From positions 434,001 through 498,000 of the forward strand of contig NZ_CP039964.1 in assembly GCF_005234135.1 (NCBI RefSeq): a stretch of 64,000 bases of DNA, written 5' to 3'. A program made the position numbers and the translations under genes. Positions within the stretch are counted from its first letter, which is position 1, and the number at the start of each line of letters is the position of its first letter. Shown here one piece after another: positions 55,856 to 64,000 of the stretch. The stretch comes from Pseudorhodobacter turbinis (GTDB lineage Bacteria > Pseudomonadota > Alphaproteobacteria > Rhodobacterales > Rhodobacteraceae). The notes under the pieces were generated by a model. It saw only the letters and a list, made by a program, of their open reading frames with translations, was not told where the DNA came from and did no database searches.

Positions 55856-56525
55856 CTGTCCGTTCCCCTTCAGCCACGATCTGCAACATCCCGTCTGGCA
55901 AAGGGCGCTGAAGTTGCAGCGCATCCGCCATAGGAGCCGTCAACCATTGCCGCCACTCCGCAGGCTTCGTCAGGATAGCCGGCATCGCTTTGGGATGGAC
56001 AGGGGCGACCTCGGCATTGGGCGCGCAGGTAAGAAAGCCGAACAGCTTTGCCGTTATCTCGCCTTCCTTCAATTTGCGCACTGAAGTCCATTCGGTGCGG
56101 ATGCCAGCGAAAAACGCCAAGGGTCGGTCAGTTCCAAGGGCGAACCAAACCGGATGGTTCCGCGGGCTACCCGTCCGTTGGTCGATCTCGGAAAAGCTGG
56201 TGAAGGGCATTAGGCAACGGTGCCCGACGCCCAACCAACGCCGCCAATGCGGAGAGGCCACATTGCGGATATTGGTGACGCCGGGGTCAGTGCGCTTGCC
56301 CTCGAGGAACGTCTCCGGCGTTGGCATGCCCCAACGGGCCTTGGTGAGTTGCCTGCCGCCCTGCGGGCCATGCCGGATGATCGGTGCGGTATAATCGGGC
56401 CAGATCCCCGCCTGCGCTGGTAAGTTGCCGGTCACATCCTCAAACGCCTCATTCTCCTCGAGCATTTCATAAAACACATGCCGCATCGCGTCCTGGCTTT
56501 TGGTCTGGGAGTAGAGGTTACACAT
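55845..56525 (-). CDS. SOS response-associated peptidase (SRAP/HMCES/YedK)
   Basis: A 226-residue SRAP protein. It starts MCNLYSQTK: Met is removed and Cys2 forms a crosslink with abasic sites in single-stranded DNA. Other active-site residues are Asn in VTNIRNVASPHW, Glu in MPFTSFSEIDQ and His in APVHPKAMPAIL. The start at 56525 is fixed by the need for Cys2; the longer frame to 56582 is rejected. It heads the operon with imuA and imuB and has a LexA-type box 39 bp upstream. Confidence 0.9.
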   Translation of the reverse strand: MCNLYSQTKSQDAMRHVFYEMLEENEAFEDVTGNLPAQAGIWPDYTAPIIRHGPQGGRQLTKARWGMPTPETFLEGKRTDPGVTNIRNVASPHWRRWLGVGHRCLMPFTSFSEIDQRTGSPRNHPVWFALGTDRPLAFFAGIRTEWTSVRKLKEGEITAKLFGFLTCAPNAEVAPVHPKAMPAILTKPAEWRQWLTAPMADALQLQRPLPDGMLQIVAEGERTDAV

Positions 56526-56563
56526 CGTCTGATCCGAGGATTGTTTTAGGAAGGGTAGAGCCG

Positions 56564-56578
56564 GAACTTTACAGGAAC
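56564..56578 (-). promoter_or_regulatory. LexA-type SOS box before the SRAP-imuA-imuB operon
   Basis: GAAC-TTTACAG-GAAC on the plus strand (GTTC-N7-GTTC on the minus) is an exact alphaproteobacterial LexA site. It lies 39 bp before the SRAP start, in promoter position. Confidence 0.8.
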
Positions 56579-56707
56579 ACATGTGGTCATGGAAGAAGTT
56601 TTAATAAGCGAAGTTTGACAAAGTCGGATGTGCGCGATGCCCTTACAGCCTGTAAACCCTGTGTGAACGCGCGCCAAGTGATGTTAACGTTGGACATGTA
56701 GCTTTAA

Positions 56708-57211
56708 TCAGGCTTCCAGATCGTTTTGATCGTCGGGGTGATGTTTGGGCGAGGCAACGAGCAGCGGAACCACGGACAGGATCATCAGCACGATAAATGT
56801 CGATAGGACGGCAGTGGATTCCAATCCAAGACCTGCTACAATGCCAATGCCTGCGGTCGCCCAGATGCCCGCTGCGGTTGTCAGGCCCTGCACCTTTTGT
56901 TGCGCTGTGCGAACAATAATCGCACCAGCACCCAAAAAGCCGATCCCCTGAACGATCCCTTGCAAGACGCGGGACATGTCGGAAAGGGGCATCCCGGCTT
57001 GTAATGGTCCAATGACAAAAAGAGCAGCGCCGACAGCGACGAGCATATGCGTTCTGACACCTGCACTTCTTGCTTTGAATTCGCGCTCATACCCTAAAAT
57101 CCCGCCGAGCGCCGCAGCCAGCACCAAGCGCAGTGTGATGCGCGTTATTGTGGACAGATCCGGGATATCAGAAAACTCACTTACAATTGTCGCCCAAATT
57201 TCTTGGCCCAT
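56708..57211 (-). CDS. mgtC: MgtC/SapB-family membrane protein
   Basis: A 167-residue inner-membrane protein with about five hydrophobic segments and the family motifs LAAALGGILGYEREFKARSA, GVRTHMLVAVGAALF, GIGFLGAGAIIV and GLTTAAGIWATAGIGIVAGLG. MgtC proteins help growth at low magnesium and modulate ATP synthase in some species. It is a single gene; the C-terminal ACT-like domain of longer members is absent, which is normal for this subgroup. Confidence 0.85.
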   Translation of the reverse strand: MGQEIWATIVSEFSDIPDLSTITRITLRLVLAAALGGILGYEREFKARSAGVRTHMLVAVGAALFVIGPLQAGMPLSDMSRVLQGIVQGIGFLGAGAIIVRTAQQKVQGLTTAAGIWATAGIGIVAGLGLESTAVLSTFIVLMILSVVPLLVASPKHHPDDQNDLEA

Positions 57212-57485
57212 GATTTGAACGCTGTCCTTTTATCCTTTGATCGTGGGCAACGCTTAGCCGCGCATTTACGTTCCGCCTTAGCATGAATTGTCAGGAGGGT
57301 TGAATCAGGTGCGGCGCGTGTTTCGCAATTTTATCACAACGATCATAATAATCACGGCAATGCGATCTCGCAATTCTTCAATTCGGCGTTCGGACAAGCC
57401 CGTAATTGACCTGCTGAAACGTGCGGAACCATATGTTGCATAGGCGCGTTTCAGGTGGACTGCCCCCTTACTAACGAGCCCCCAC

Positions 57486-59078
57486 ATGCAAATTGCGATC
57501 ATAGGAAGCGGACCTACCGGTGCTTATGTGCTTTCGCACCTCATCCAGTCACCAGCACCACTTCGCATTGTGATGTTTGAGAAAGGAGAGAAGGCGGGTA
57601 TTGGCATGCCATATTCCCCTGAGTGCGCATCCGTCGCCATGCTGGCCAATATCGCCAGCATCGAGATACCACCGATCTGCCAAACCTATCTTGACTGGTT
57701 GAAATCACGTTCGGACGCACAGCTTGCGCATTACTGGATGAAGCGCGATGAACTGCATGATCGGCTTTTCACGCCTCGCCTGCTGTTGGGTGAATATTTT
57801 CGTGACCAGTTGATACAAGTGACAGCGATGGCTTGGGCCAATGGTCACCAGGTGGATTTCCGCGAGGCGACGGAGGTGACCGATATTCAAACGGACGCTC
57901 AGGCGGTTGTGCTACAAACGGCATCGGGCGCGACCGAAGTTTTCGATAAGGTAGTTTTGGCGACGGGTCATGATTTTCAATCGCGCGGCACGTCAAAACG
58001 CGGATATTTTCCGAACCCTTGGTCAGGGCTGATTGAGGAGCCTATTGGTGAGTTGGACGTGGGGATACTCGGAACGTCGCTGAGTGCTATTGATACGGTG
58101 ATGGCTGTCGCCCAACAGCACGGCCGGTTCCAGCGCTGTGCGAATGGGGATTTGACGTATTTGACCACAGCGCGCAGTTTGTCGATCACGATGATGTCGC
58201 GTAACGGCCTGCTGCCCGAGGCTGATTTCTATTGCCCTATTCCCTATGCGCCGTTGGAAGTTCTGACGGATGAAGTGGTTGCTGCCTTTACAAAGACTGC
58301 TCGCGGATTGGAGTCGCTTTACGACCTTTTTACGCAAGAGCTTTCTCGCGCCGACCCTGATTATGCCGAAAAACTGGATCTGGCTGCTTCATCGGCAGAT
58401 GATTTTGCTGACCGTTACTTTGCCGAGCGTCTGGCCCATGATCCTTTTGATTGGGCCCGACGCAATCTTGCGGAGGTAGAGGAGAATAAGGCAAAAAATC
58501 TCACGGTCGCATGGCGTTATGCTATTTTGCGGATGCATGAAAAGCTGCAAGACATGCTTCCTGCCTTGTCCGAAGACGACCGCGCGAGGTTTGACGCAGG
58601 ACTGCGCCGCGTCTTTATCGACAATTACGCCGCGGTGCCGTCTGAATCGATCCGGCGGCTCTTGGCATTGCATGATGCGGGCATTTTGAACGTGGCAGCT
58701 TTGGGCGACGAGTATGAGTTGACCATTGGCAACGGGCGCAGCGTTGTACGGGAGGGCAACCAAAGCCACTGCTTTGATGTATTCATCGACGCGCGCGGCC
58801 AAAAGCCCCTGACTTCCATTGATCTGCCGTTTTCCACCCTTCGTGCGGCGCTCCTGAAGGCGGGGCAGGATTATCCGCAAGTGGACGCTGCCTACCGCCT
58901 GATCGCAGTGCTGGGGTTTGAAGATCGTATCGCTTTTGGTGCTATTCCCTACTTGATGCATGACAAACCTTTTGTCCAAGGCATTACGGAGAGTCACGAA
59001 ATCGGCTCTGCCATTGCCCGTGGACTGCTCTGCGACATTGATCCCGGATCGCGGCGGATACGACGCCTTTGGGCGTAG
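57486..59078 (+). CDS. FAD/NAD(P)-binding protein (NAD_binding_9 type)
   Basis: A 530-residue flavoprotein-like protein. The N-terminal dinucleotide-binding motif is [17 protein letters not shown] (residues 3-19). Family features include [24 protein letters not shown] and [19 protein letters not shown]. The C-terminal half has [20 protein letters not shown]. Members include hydroxyacylglutathione- and siderophore-linked proteins and many unknown ones. The catalase gene follows 40 bp downstream on the same strand, so a shared transcript is likely and a redox-stress role is plausible. Confidence 0.78.
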   Translation: MQIAIIGSGPTGAYVLSHLIQSPAPLRIVMFEKGEKAGIGMPYSPECASVAMLANIASIEIPPICQTYLDWLKSRSDAQLAHYWMKRDELHDRLFTPRLLLGEYFRDQLIQVTAMAWANGHQVDFREATEVTDIQTDAQAVVLQTASGATEVFDKVVLATGHDFQSRGTSKRGYFPNPWSGLIEEPIGELDVGILGTSLSAIDTVMAVAQQHGRFQRCANGDLTYLTTARSLSITMMSRNGLLPEADFYCPIPYAPLEVLTDEVVAAFTKTARGLESLYDLFTQELSRADPDYAEKLDLAASSADDFADRYFAERLAHDPFDWARRNLAEVEENKAKNLTVAWRYAILRMHEKLQDMLPALSEDDRARFDAGLRRVFIDNYAAVPSESIRRLLALHDAGILNVAALGDEYELTIGNGRSVVREGNQSHCFDVFIDARGQKPLTSIDLPFSTLRAALLKAGQDYPQVDAAYRLIAVLGFEDRIAFGAIPYLMHDKPFVQGITESHEIGSAIARGLLCDIDPGSRRIRRLWA

Positions 59079-59118
59079 CTTTGCTTTTATGTCACCTCTC
59101 AACACAAGGATGCCAGCC

Positions 59119-61188
59119 ATGACCAAGAAACCAAGTGATGATCGCAGCGAAATTCCTTTTGGGACTGGCGGCGAAACCCAGCAACGGGGCGGGCCGGTTT
59201 TGACGACCAATCACGGGGTCCCGATATCGGATAATCAGAACGCGCTAAAGGCGGGGGCGCGTGGACCAACCCTGCTGGAAGATTTCGTGCTGCGCGAAAA
59301 GATTTTTCACTTTGATCACGAGCGGATACCGGAGCGGATTGTCCACGCCCGTGGCAGCGGCGCACATGGGTTTTTTGAATGTACGACCCCGATCCCCGAC
59401 CTGTCCCGCGCCTCACTCTTTGCCAAAAAAGGCGCTAAAGTGCCCGCGTTCGTGCGGTTTTCGACCGTTGCCGGATCGAAAGGCTCAAAGGACACGCCAC
59501 GCGATGTGCGCGGTTTTGCCGTCAAGCTTTATACCGATGAAGGCAACTGGGATCTTGTCGGCAACAACATTCCGGTTTTCTTCATTCAGGATGCGATGAA
59601 GTTTCCCGACTTGGTTCACGCCGTCAAACCCGAGGCAGATCGCGGCTTTCCACAAGCAGCTTCGGCGCATGATACCTTTTGGGATTTCGTGTCGCTGATG
59701 CCTGAAAGTATGCATACGGTGATGTGGGCGATGTCGGACCGTGCCATCCCGCGCAGCTTTCGGATGATGGAAGGGTTTGGCGTTCACACCTTCCGGCTGG
59801 TCAATGCGGCAGGCGACTGGTGCTTTGTGAAATTCCACTGGAAACCGAAGCTGGGTGTGCAATCCACCACCTGGGATGAGGCGGTCAAGATTTCCGGGGC
59901 AGACCCGGATTATTTGCGGCGTGATTTGCATGACGCAATCGAAAACGGGGACTATCCGGAATGGGAGCTGGGTATTCAGGTGTTTGATCAGGCGACGGCT
60001 GACAGTTTCCCTTATGACATCCTCGACGCGACCAAACTGATTCCCGAGGAGGTGGTTCCTGTTAAAATAATCGGCAGGCTGGTGTTGGACCGGAACCCAA
60101 ATAATTTCTTTGCCGAAACCGAACAGGCAGCGTTTTTGCCGACCAACATCGTTCCTGGCATCGACTTTTCCGATGATCCTCTGCTGCAAGGGCGGTTGTT
60201 TTCCTACATGGATACGCAAAAATCCCGCCTTGGCACCACCAACTTTCACCAGATCCCGATCAACGCACCACGCTGCCCGATGCATAATTTTCAGCGCGAC
60301 GGCATGATGCAGACCATGGTCCCCAAAGGCCGCGCCAATTATGAGCCCAACAGCCTTGCAGAGGCGGGTGAGGACGGGGGTCCGCGCGCGTCGGATCAAG
60401 GTTTTATTACGCTTGCGTCGATTGCGGAACCTGCTGCCGAAAAGCAGCGCATCCGGGCCGATAGTTTTGCAGATCACTTCAGTCAAGCCCGTATGTTCTA
60501 TGTCTCGCAAACCGAGGTGGAGCAGGGCCACATGGCAGATGCGCTGATTTTTGAGTTGTCCAAGGTAAAGCTGGAGCATGTCCGCGGCCGCGTGTTGGGC
60601 CAGTTGCGCAATGTGGACGAAGGGCTTGCGGCAAAGGTCGCGAATGGCCTCGCATTGGATCTGCCGCCTGCCGTTGCTCCCGCACGAGAGCCGCTTGATC
60701 TGGACGCGTCGGATGCGCTGTCGATTCTGAAAAAACCGCCGGTTGTCAAAGGCCGTACGCTTGGCCTGCTGGTAACCGACGGGGCGGATGAGGCGATCAT
60801 CAAGGCTGTGACCGAGGCGGCGCGAAAAGCGGGCGCAACTGTCAAGATCATTGCGCCGAAAGTGGGCGGGGTCAAAACCAAAGCCGGCAAGATATTGGCT
60901 GCAGATGAAATGATCGGCGGCGCGCCCTCTGTCTTGTTTGATGCTGTGGCGCTGGTGATGTCAAAAACGGGCGCGGATGCGCTGACTGGGGACAAGGCCG
61001 CGCTTGATTTCGTCTCGGATGCTTTCGCGCATTGCAAGGCAATCGGCAATACACCAGAGGCAGCGGCTCTGTTCGCCAAGGCTGGCATTAAACCGGATGA
61101 CTGGTTTTTCGGTCTGCCGCAGGGTGCGGATAGGCTGATCCAAAAGCTGCCTGAGCGCAATTGGGTTCGTGAGAAAAAGGGTATGTAA
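59119..61188 (+). CDS. katE: large-subunit (HPII/KatE-type) catalase
   Basis: A 689-residue clade 2 monofunctional catalase that breaks down hydrogen peroxide. The distal His is in [15 protein letters not shown], the distal Asn in [12 protein letters not shown], and the heme-ligating Tyr in [14 protein letters not shown]. The C-terminal flavodoxin/glutaminase-like domain ([17 protein letters not shown]) is typical of large catalases. The start at 59119 is chosen because AAGGA lies eight bases upstream; the longer frame to 58960 runs into the upstream gene. Confidence 0.92.
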   Translation: MTKKPSDDRSEIPFGTGGETQQRGGPVLTTNHGVPISDNQNALKAGARGPTLLEDFVLREKIFHFDHERIPERIVHARGSGAHGFFECTTPIPDLSRASLFAKKGAKVPAFVRFSTVAGSKGSKDTPRDVRGFAVKLYTDEGNWDLVGNNIPVFFIQDAMKFPDLVHAVKPEADRGFPQAASAHDTFWDFVSLMPESMHTVMWAMSDRAIPRSFRMMEGFGVHTFRLVNAAGDWCFVKFHWKPKLGVQSTTWDEAVKISGADPDYLRRDLHDAIENGDYPEWELGIQVFDQATADSFPYDILDATKLIPEEVVPVKIIGRLVLDRNPNNFFAETEQAAFLPTNIVPGIDFSDDPLLQGRLFSYMDTQKSRLGTTNFHQIPINAPRCPMHNFQRDGMMQTMVPKGRANYEPNSLAEAGEDGGPRASDQGFITLASIAEPAAEKQRIRADSFADHFSQARMFYVSQTEVEQGHMADALIFELSKVKLEHVRGRVLGQLRNVDEGLAAKVANGLALDLPPAVAPAREPLDLDASDALSILKKPPVVKGRTLGLLVTDGADEAIIKAVTEAARKAGATVKIIAPKVGGVKTKAGKILAADEMIGGAPSVLFDAVALVMSKTGADALTGDKAALDFVSDAFAHCKAIGNTPEAAALFAKAGIKPDDWFFGLPQGADRLIQKLPERNWVREKKGM

Positions 61189-61298
61189 GCCGGTCGCAAA
61201 CGGCAAACCTGTAAGGGCAAATGAAGTGGCCTAGCCGTGGAACCGGCTGGGCCATATTTAGTTTAACCCTTGTCACAGAACAGCATGAGGTTAGCGCA

Positions 61299-61481
61299 AT
61301 GAAAACGAAACCCGCCCTAGATGACCCATCCCCCGAAGATCTGCGCCACCCGAAGCCAGGGGTGATTGACCAGCGCCAACAGCGCATTGATCCGGCGAAC
61401 AAGCATACTTTTGATCCCAATGATCGGCCGACAGGTAACACAAAACAACCGGGTGAGCTGGGGGGCCATGAGGGTGATTAG
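61299..61481 (+). CDS. small hydrophilic hypothetical protein
   Basis: A 60-residue charged protein (MKTKPALDDPSPEDLRHPKP, then NKHTFDPNDRPTGNTKQPGE) without recognised domain. It is about 110 bp after the catalase gene on the same strand. The ATG at 61299 has GAGG upstream and is favoured over 61221. Composition resembles small stress-linked disordered proteins, but this is only an impression. Confidence 0.5.
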   Translation: MKTKPALDDPSPEDLRHPKPGVIDQRQQRIDPANKHTFDPNDRPTGNTKQPGELGGHEGD

Positions 61482-61586
61482 ATTGATCGAAGCAAAACAA
61501 CCAACATCTTTTTGCGCGCCGGGACCGTGGACCTGATCAAACTGGCTACAGAGCCTTCCCTCTCTAATCATCACATCCGAGGTCAA

Positions 61587-61918
61587 ATGTTAGATCCATT
61601 TAAGCGCGTCCGCACGATCTCAAGCCCAGCGTTGCGGCGGGCCACGCTGGGCTATGGGGGACAATGCTTGCCCCTTCCAAATCTGCAAAACGCAAAGCCA
61701 AACAAACGACCAAAGCGATTGGCAGAAGCAAAAAAGCGACCTTGCCCGCAGTTAAGCAGCTCGATTCAGCAACCCGCGTTAAAGTAAAAATCTCTGCGAC
61801 GCCGCATGCAAAGATCCTGGGGCAACGTGGGAGTCTCAAAACCGGCACCCATGAAAGTGTGTTTGGCACGCGGTCCTACAAGCTTTATGTGCCAAGTTTG
61901 GCAAAAGTCAAAAATTAG
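61587..61918 (+). pseudogene. PHB-depolymerase-family esterase, decayed N-terminal part
   Basis: MLDPFKRVRTISSPALRRAT at 61587 matches the start of the intact esterase at 24012 (MMDTFKKMRTRANAKVRRAT). The similarity then shifts frame near 61645 to continue with a Lys-rich leader and SLKTGTHESVFGTRSYKLYV (compare SFKTGTHKSVHGYLQYKLYV). A stop follows at 61916, before any catalytic residue. It is a truncated, frameshifted paralogue. Confidence 0.7.
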
Positions 61919-62106
61919 GTTGTAAGCATAGTTCCACAGCCTAGGCTCCAGACCCATTAATCGGCTTGAGGCCGCGATGGTTGCATGATTCAAACGCCCA
62001 AATTTTGGGGGCGCTATGAGCAATCTTTACTGGCTGAACGAGGACCAAATGGCGCGGCTGCGGCCGTTTTTTCCGAAGCGCCATGGCAAGCCGCGCGTGG
62101 ATGATC

Positions 62107-62145
62107 CGTTGCCCGGCAACGGTTTGTCTTGAAACCGTGAGAGGG
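62107..62145 (-). repeat. mini-palindromic element, copy F (in IS5)
   Basis: 39 bp. On the minus strand it starts CCCTCTCACGGTTTCAAG and ends TTGCCGGGCAACG, with inner stem CGGTTT/AAACCG. It is antisense to the transposase, between gat gat c and gg cgc. Confidence 0.8.
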
Positions 62146-62249
62146 GGCGCGTTCTGAGTGGAATTATATTCATCAATCGCAATGGTTTGCGGTGGTGTGA
62201 TGCCCCAAAGGAATATGGCCCGGCCAAGACCCTTTTGTGGTTGCCGCCC

Positions 62250-62504
62250 ATATTGCAAGAAGTTTTTGACCCTGTTGGGGTGTGATCGAGTGCGAACTTT
62301 TGTCAGGCCTCAAGATGCGGCATTTCCAAAAGCCGCGGGCCGGGATGGTGATCAGCGGATCGGGTCCAAATCTCTACACCGAGCTTTCTTACTCTCAGGG
62401 TCTTACTGGTTTTCCCTATCCGGATCTGTTCGATCGTTTTGCCCATTCAGGTCGTCGTCTTCTTACACTCCCTTGGCACCGTCGCTAGCAGGTTGACATG
62501 AACA
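62250..62504 (-). ncRNA. candidate bridge RNA region of IS110-family copy 3
   Basis: Non-coding segment between the transposase stop and the IS end. It shares ordered sequence blocks with 20758-21006 of copy 2 (for example CCGCGGGCC, GATCAGCGGATCGG-like and CTATCCGGATCTG-like). IS1111-type elements carry the bridge RNA here. The RNA ends are not defined. Confidence 0.35.
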
Positions 62505-63533
62505 TCATGCCGAGCCCACCAGCGCCGGATCCCTGTAATCTTCGTTCTTCGTTAGCATCGCCCATATCTGGCGGGCCATTTTGTTGGCCAGCGCGATCGC
62601 AACCAGCATCTTGGGTTTGCGCTCCAACATTCGTGACAACCAGCTGCCCTCCAAAATGGTTCGCTGCCCAAGCCAGCCTAATCGCGACATTGCGCCAATG
62701 ATCAGGAGACGTCGGATATCGGCTTGGCCAGCCTTGGTCATCCGCCCCAAACGTTCCTTGCCTCCAGAAGAATGTTGCTTGGGAACAAGACCCAACCAAG
62801 CCGCAAAGTCGCGTCCAGTTTTGAACTGTTCCATGTCTGGGCCGAAAGCTTCCACGGCAACGGCCGTCAGCGGTCCAACACCCGGCATGGTCTGAAGCCG
62901 GCGCGCCCTGTCTGACTCGGCGGCCAGCGTCTTGAGTTTTGTGGTGCGCTCGATGACACGCGCCGTTTTTTCTGCAATCTGCGTCAGCAGATCCAAGCAC
63001 TCCTCGCGGATAAGTGCATGCAAGTCGACGGTCTCATCTTCTACAAGGGCCGTTATGCGATTGAGGTGGTGCATTCCTACGGGAAACACATGTCCGTGCT
63101 CATATAGAAGCGCCCGCAATGCATTTAGATCCGCGGTCCGCTGATGAACCAGTCGTTCACGGCCACGGAATAAGGCTGCGCGAGACTGCTGTTCGACCGT
63201 TTTGGGTTCAACAAAACGCATCTCCGACTGGCGGGCAGCGATGACGATCGCTTCAGCATCAGCAGCATCATTTTTCTGACGTTTAACGAACGGGCTAACG
63301 TACTGTGGCGCGATCAGTTTTACCTCATGGCCAACTGCTTCCATCTCGCGCGCCCAGTAATGCGCGCTGCCGCAAGCTTCAAAAATGACCAAGCAGGGCT
63401 CCTGCTGAGCCATGAACACAGAAAACTGCGTTCGCGTCAGCCTTTTGCGGAACTGAACCTTCCCCGTTCGAAGGGCACCATGAACCTGAAAAACATTCTT
63501 TGCCAGATCGACCCCAATCATCATATCCTTCAT
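62505..63533 (-). CDS. IS110/IS1111-type transposase
   Basis: A 342-residue DEDD recombinase. RuvC-like residues are in MIGVDLAKNVFQVH, LVIFEACGSAHYW and KNDAADAEAIV. The C-terminal region has the helix-hairpin-helix MPGVGPLTAVA and PKQHSSGGKERLGRM. The start at 63533 follows GAGGAGGAC; the longer open frame (to 63764) runs into the IS5 gene. It is related to the protein at 21007-22035 and looks intact. Confidence 0.87.
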   Translation of the reverse strand: MKDMMIGVDLAKNVFQVHGALRTGKVQFRKRLTRTQFSVFMAQQEPCLVIFEACGSAHYWAREMEAVGHEVKLIAPQYVSPFVKRQKNDAADAEAIVIAARQSEMRFVEPKTVEQQSRAALFRGRERLVHQRTADLNALRALLYEHGHVFPVGMHHLNRITALVEDETVDLHALIREECLDLLTQIAEKTARVIERTTKLKTLAAESDRARRLQTMPGVGPLTAVAVEAFGPDMEQFKTGRDFAAWLGLVPKQHSSGGKERLGRMTKAGQADIRRLLIIGAMSRLGWLGQRTILEGSWLSRMLERKPKMLVAIALANKMARQIWAMLTKNEDYRDPALVGSA

Positions 63534-63718
63534 CTCGCCGTCCTCCTCTTCGCGGGGCGTTGAACAACACCACTTTGGCACATTACGATGCCCCCTTGGG
63601 AGGGCGGGAACCACTCCATCTCTACAACCGTTGGAAACGATGGGGTGCCATGGGCGTCTTCGCCCGAATGATGGACGGATTGGCTTCCGAAGCCGCCACA
63701 CCAAAGACGGTAATGATC

Positions 63719-63757
63719 CCCTCTCGCGGTTTGCAGACAAACCGCTGCCGGGCAGCG
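63719..63757 (+). repeat. mini-palindromic element, copy C (in IS5)
   Basis: 39 bp: CCCTCTCGCGGTTTG, loop CAGA, CAAACCG, then CTGCCGGGCAGCG. It is in sense orientation between atc and gac, right before the codon of the first catalytic Asp. Confidence 0.8.
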
Positions 63758-63831
63758 GACGCAACCTATCTCAAAGCGCACCGAACGGCTTCAAGCCTTG
63801 GGTTGAAAAAGGGGGGCGCGGTCGTTTGATC

Positions 63832-63872
63832 ATTGCCCGGCAGGGCATTGCGCCGCAATGGCCCGAGAGGGG
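63832..63872 (-). repeat. mini-palindromic element, copy E (in IS5)
   Basis: 41 bp. On the minus strand it begins CCCCTCTCGGGCCATTGC and ends CTGCCGGGCAAT, with inner stem GGCCATTGC/GCAATGCC. It is antisense to the transposase between atc and ggc cga. Confidence 0.8.
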
Positions 63873-63896
63873 GGCCGAACCAAGGGCGGCATGAAC

Positions 63897-63934
63897 CGGT
63901 GCCCGGCAGACGATTGGAACAATCGGCGAGAGGG
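63897..63934 (-). repeat. mini-palindromic element, copy G (in IS5)
   Basis: 38 bp. On the minus strand it begins CCCTCTCGCCGATTGTTCC and ends CTGCCGGGCACCG, with inner stem CGATTG/CAATCG. It is antisense to the transposase, between aac and act. Copies E and G are only 24 bp apart. Confidence 0.8.
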
Positions 63935-64000
63935 ACTAAATTGCATGCCGTCACCGATGAAAACGGACGCCCTATTCGCTTCTTCATGAGCGCTGGCACC

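Larger units (their letters stand above)
62236..63617 (-). mobile_element. IS110-family element of IS1111 type (copy 3)
   Basis: Near-perfect subterminal inverted repeats (GTGGTTGCCGCCC at 62237-62249; complement GGGCGGGAACCAC at 63602-63614, one mismatch) enclose the transposase gene and about 255 bp of non-coding DNA. The element sits between AAGACCCT and CTACAACC of the IS5 transposase (KTL|YNRW), which marks its borders to within a few bases. Confidence 0.8.
62016..64000 (+). pseudogene. IS5-family transposase broken by four mini-palindromes and an IS110 element (runs off the window)
   Basis: The coding pieces are 62016-62106, 62146-62235, about 63616-63718, 63758-63831, 63873-63896 and 63935-64000. 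Read in order they give one open frame without any other damage: SNLYWLNEDQMARLRPFFPK, GKPRVDD, RRVLSGIIFINRNGLRWCDA, YNRWKRWGAMGVFARMMDGL, TPKTVMI, DATYLKAHRTASSLGLKKGG, RTKGGMN, TKLHAVTDENGRPIRFFMSA. This is an IS1031/ISRm-type IS5 transposase, with the first catalytic Asp in MIDATYLKAHRT. The gene continues past the window end. Confidence 0.85.

Noticed and set aside
57305..57502. 65-codon minus-strand frame before the FAD-binding gene
   Set aside because: It overlaps the start of the FAD-binding gene, has no recognised family and no supported ribosome binding site.
61512..61787. Independent 91-codon gene
   Set aside because: Its middle is the frameshifted start of the PHB-depolymerase remnant, not a separate gene.
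19564..63934. The repeated hairpins as parts of a CRISPR array
   Set aside because: The copies are scattered within genes, in both orientations, with variable inner sequence and no regular spacers or cas genes.
19564..63934. The mini-palindromes as small self-splicing introns
   Set aside because: Four of seven are antisense to the host gene and their lengths differ, which does not fit RNA splicing of the transposase mRNA.
1..64000. tRNA or rRNA genes
   Set aside because: No cloverleaf with GGTTCGAATCC-type arms or rRNA-like sequence was noticed on reading; a dedicated scan was not possible.

Overview
The window reads as a stretch of an alphaproteobacterium of the Roseobacter group (Rhodobacteraceae). 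The evidence is the gene content: a ligase/Lhr-type helicase/MBL exonuclease/PdeM operon, an imuA-imuB cassette, a TRAP transporter, a UdgX/radical-SAM pair, PhnA-like membrane proteins, and two boxes of the alphaproteobacterial LexA type GAAC-N7-GAAC. The density of insertion sequences and broken genes suggests a highly IS-loaded genome such as Octadecabacter; the genus is inference. No rRNA, tRNA or CRISPR array was seen.

Layout. 0.1-1.6 kb: an IS3-family element beside a second IS3 remnant. 1.8-7.2 kb: a minus-strand operon of a large patatin-like phospholipase and two unrecognised proteins. 8.9-12.0 kb: a collapsed Tn7-like transposon (TnsA-like, N-terminal TnsB-like, C-terminal TniQ-like; core and ATPase gene deleted). 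12.0-14.6 kb: an intact IS91-type element. 14.9-17.2 kb: a YfcC-type carrier and a divergent GntR/FCD regulator around an 18-bp palindrome. 17.3-23.6 kb: an IS block (two IS110-family elements, a broken IS91, an IS3 scrap, an IS1595 element with its 8-bp target duplication). 23.7-31.1 kb: a truncated response regulator, PHB-depolymerase-like esterase, nitrilase-family hydrolase, topoisomerase IB, stress and EF-hand proteins, and a frameshifted SLC13-type transporter. 31.1-36.7 kb: the four-gene DNA-damage operon. 37-42 kb: remnants, a nucleoside permease-like protein, AzlD, truncated IS5 and IS91 pieces. 42.2-47.1 kb: a TRAP transporter (P, M, Q) with a divergent LysR regulator and an esterase. 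47.1-49.7 kb: an IS3 remnant and an unrecognised IS with about 46-bp inverted repeats. 49.7-56.6 kb: membrane peptides and the SOS/repair genes. 56.7-61.5 kb: MgtC, an FAD-binding protein and a large catalase. 61.6-64 kb: a PHB-depolymerase remnant and an IS5 transposase gene broken by one IS110 element and four tiny palindromic elements.

The most unusual feature is a family of seven 37-41-bp palindromic mini-elements. They share fixed ends, CCCTCTC and YTGCCGGGCARCG, around a hairpin whose stem differs between copies but still pairs. All seven lie inside transposase genes (IS91 twice, IS3 once, IS5 four times), in both orientations. Removing each one on paper restores the family-like reading frame. 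Other notable observations are the possible new IS family, the imuB-dnaE2 fusion deletion with an apparently quasipalindrome-templated frameshift, the Tn7-like internal deletion, and the patatin operon.
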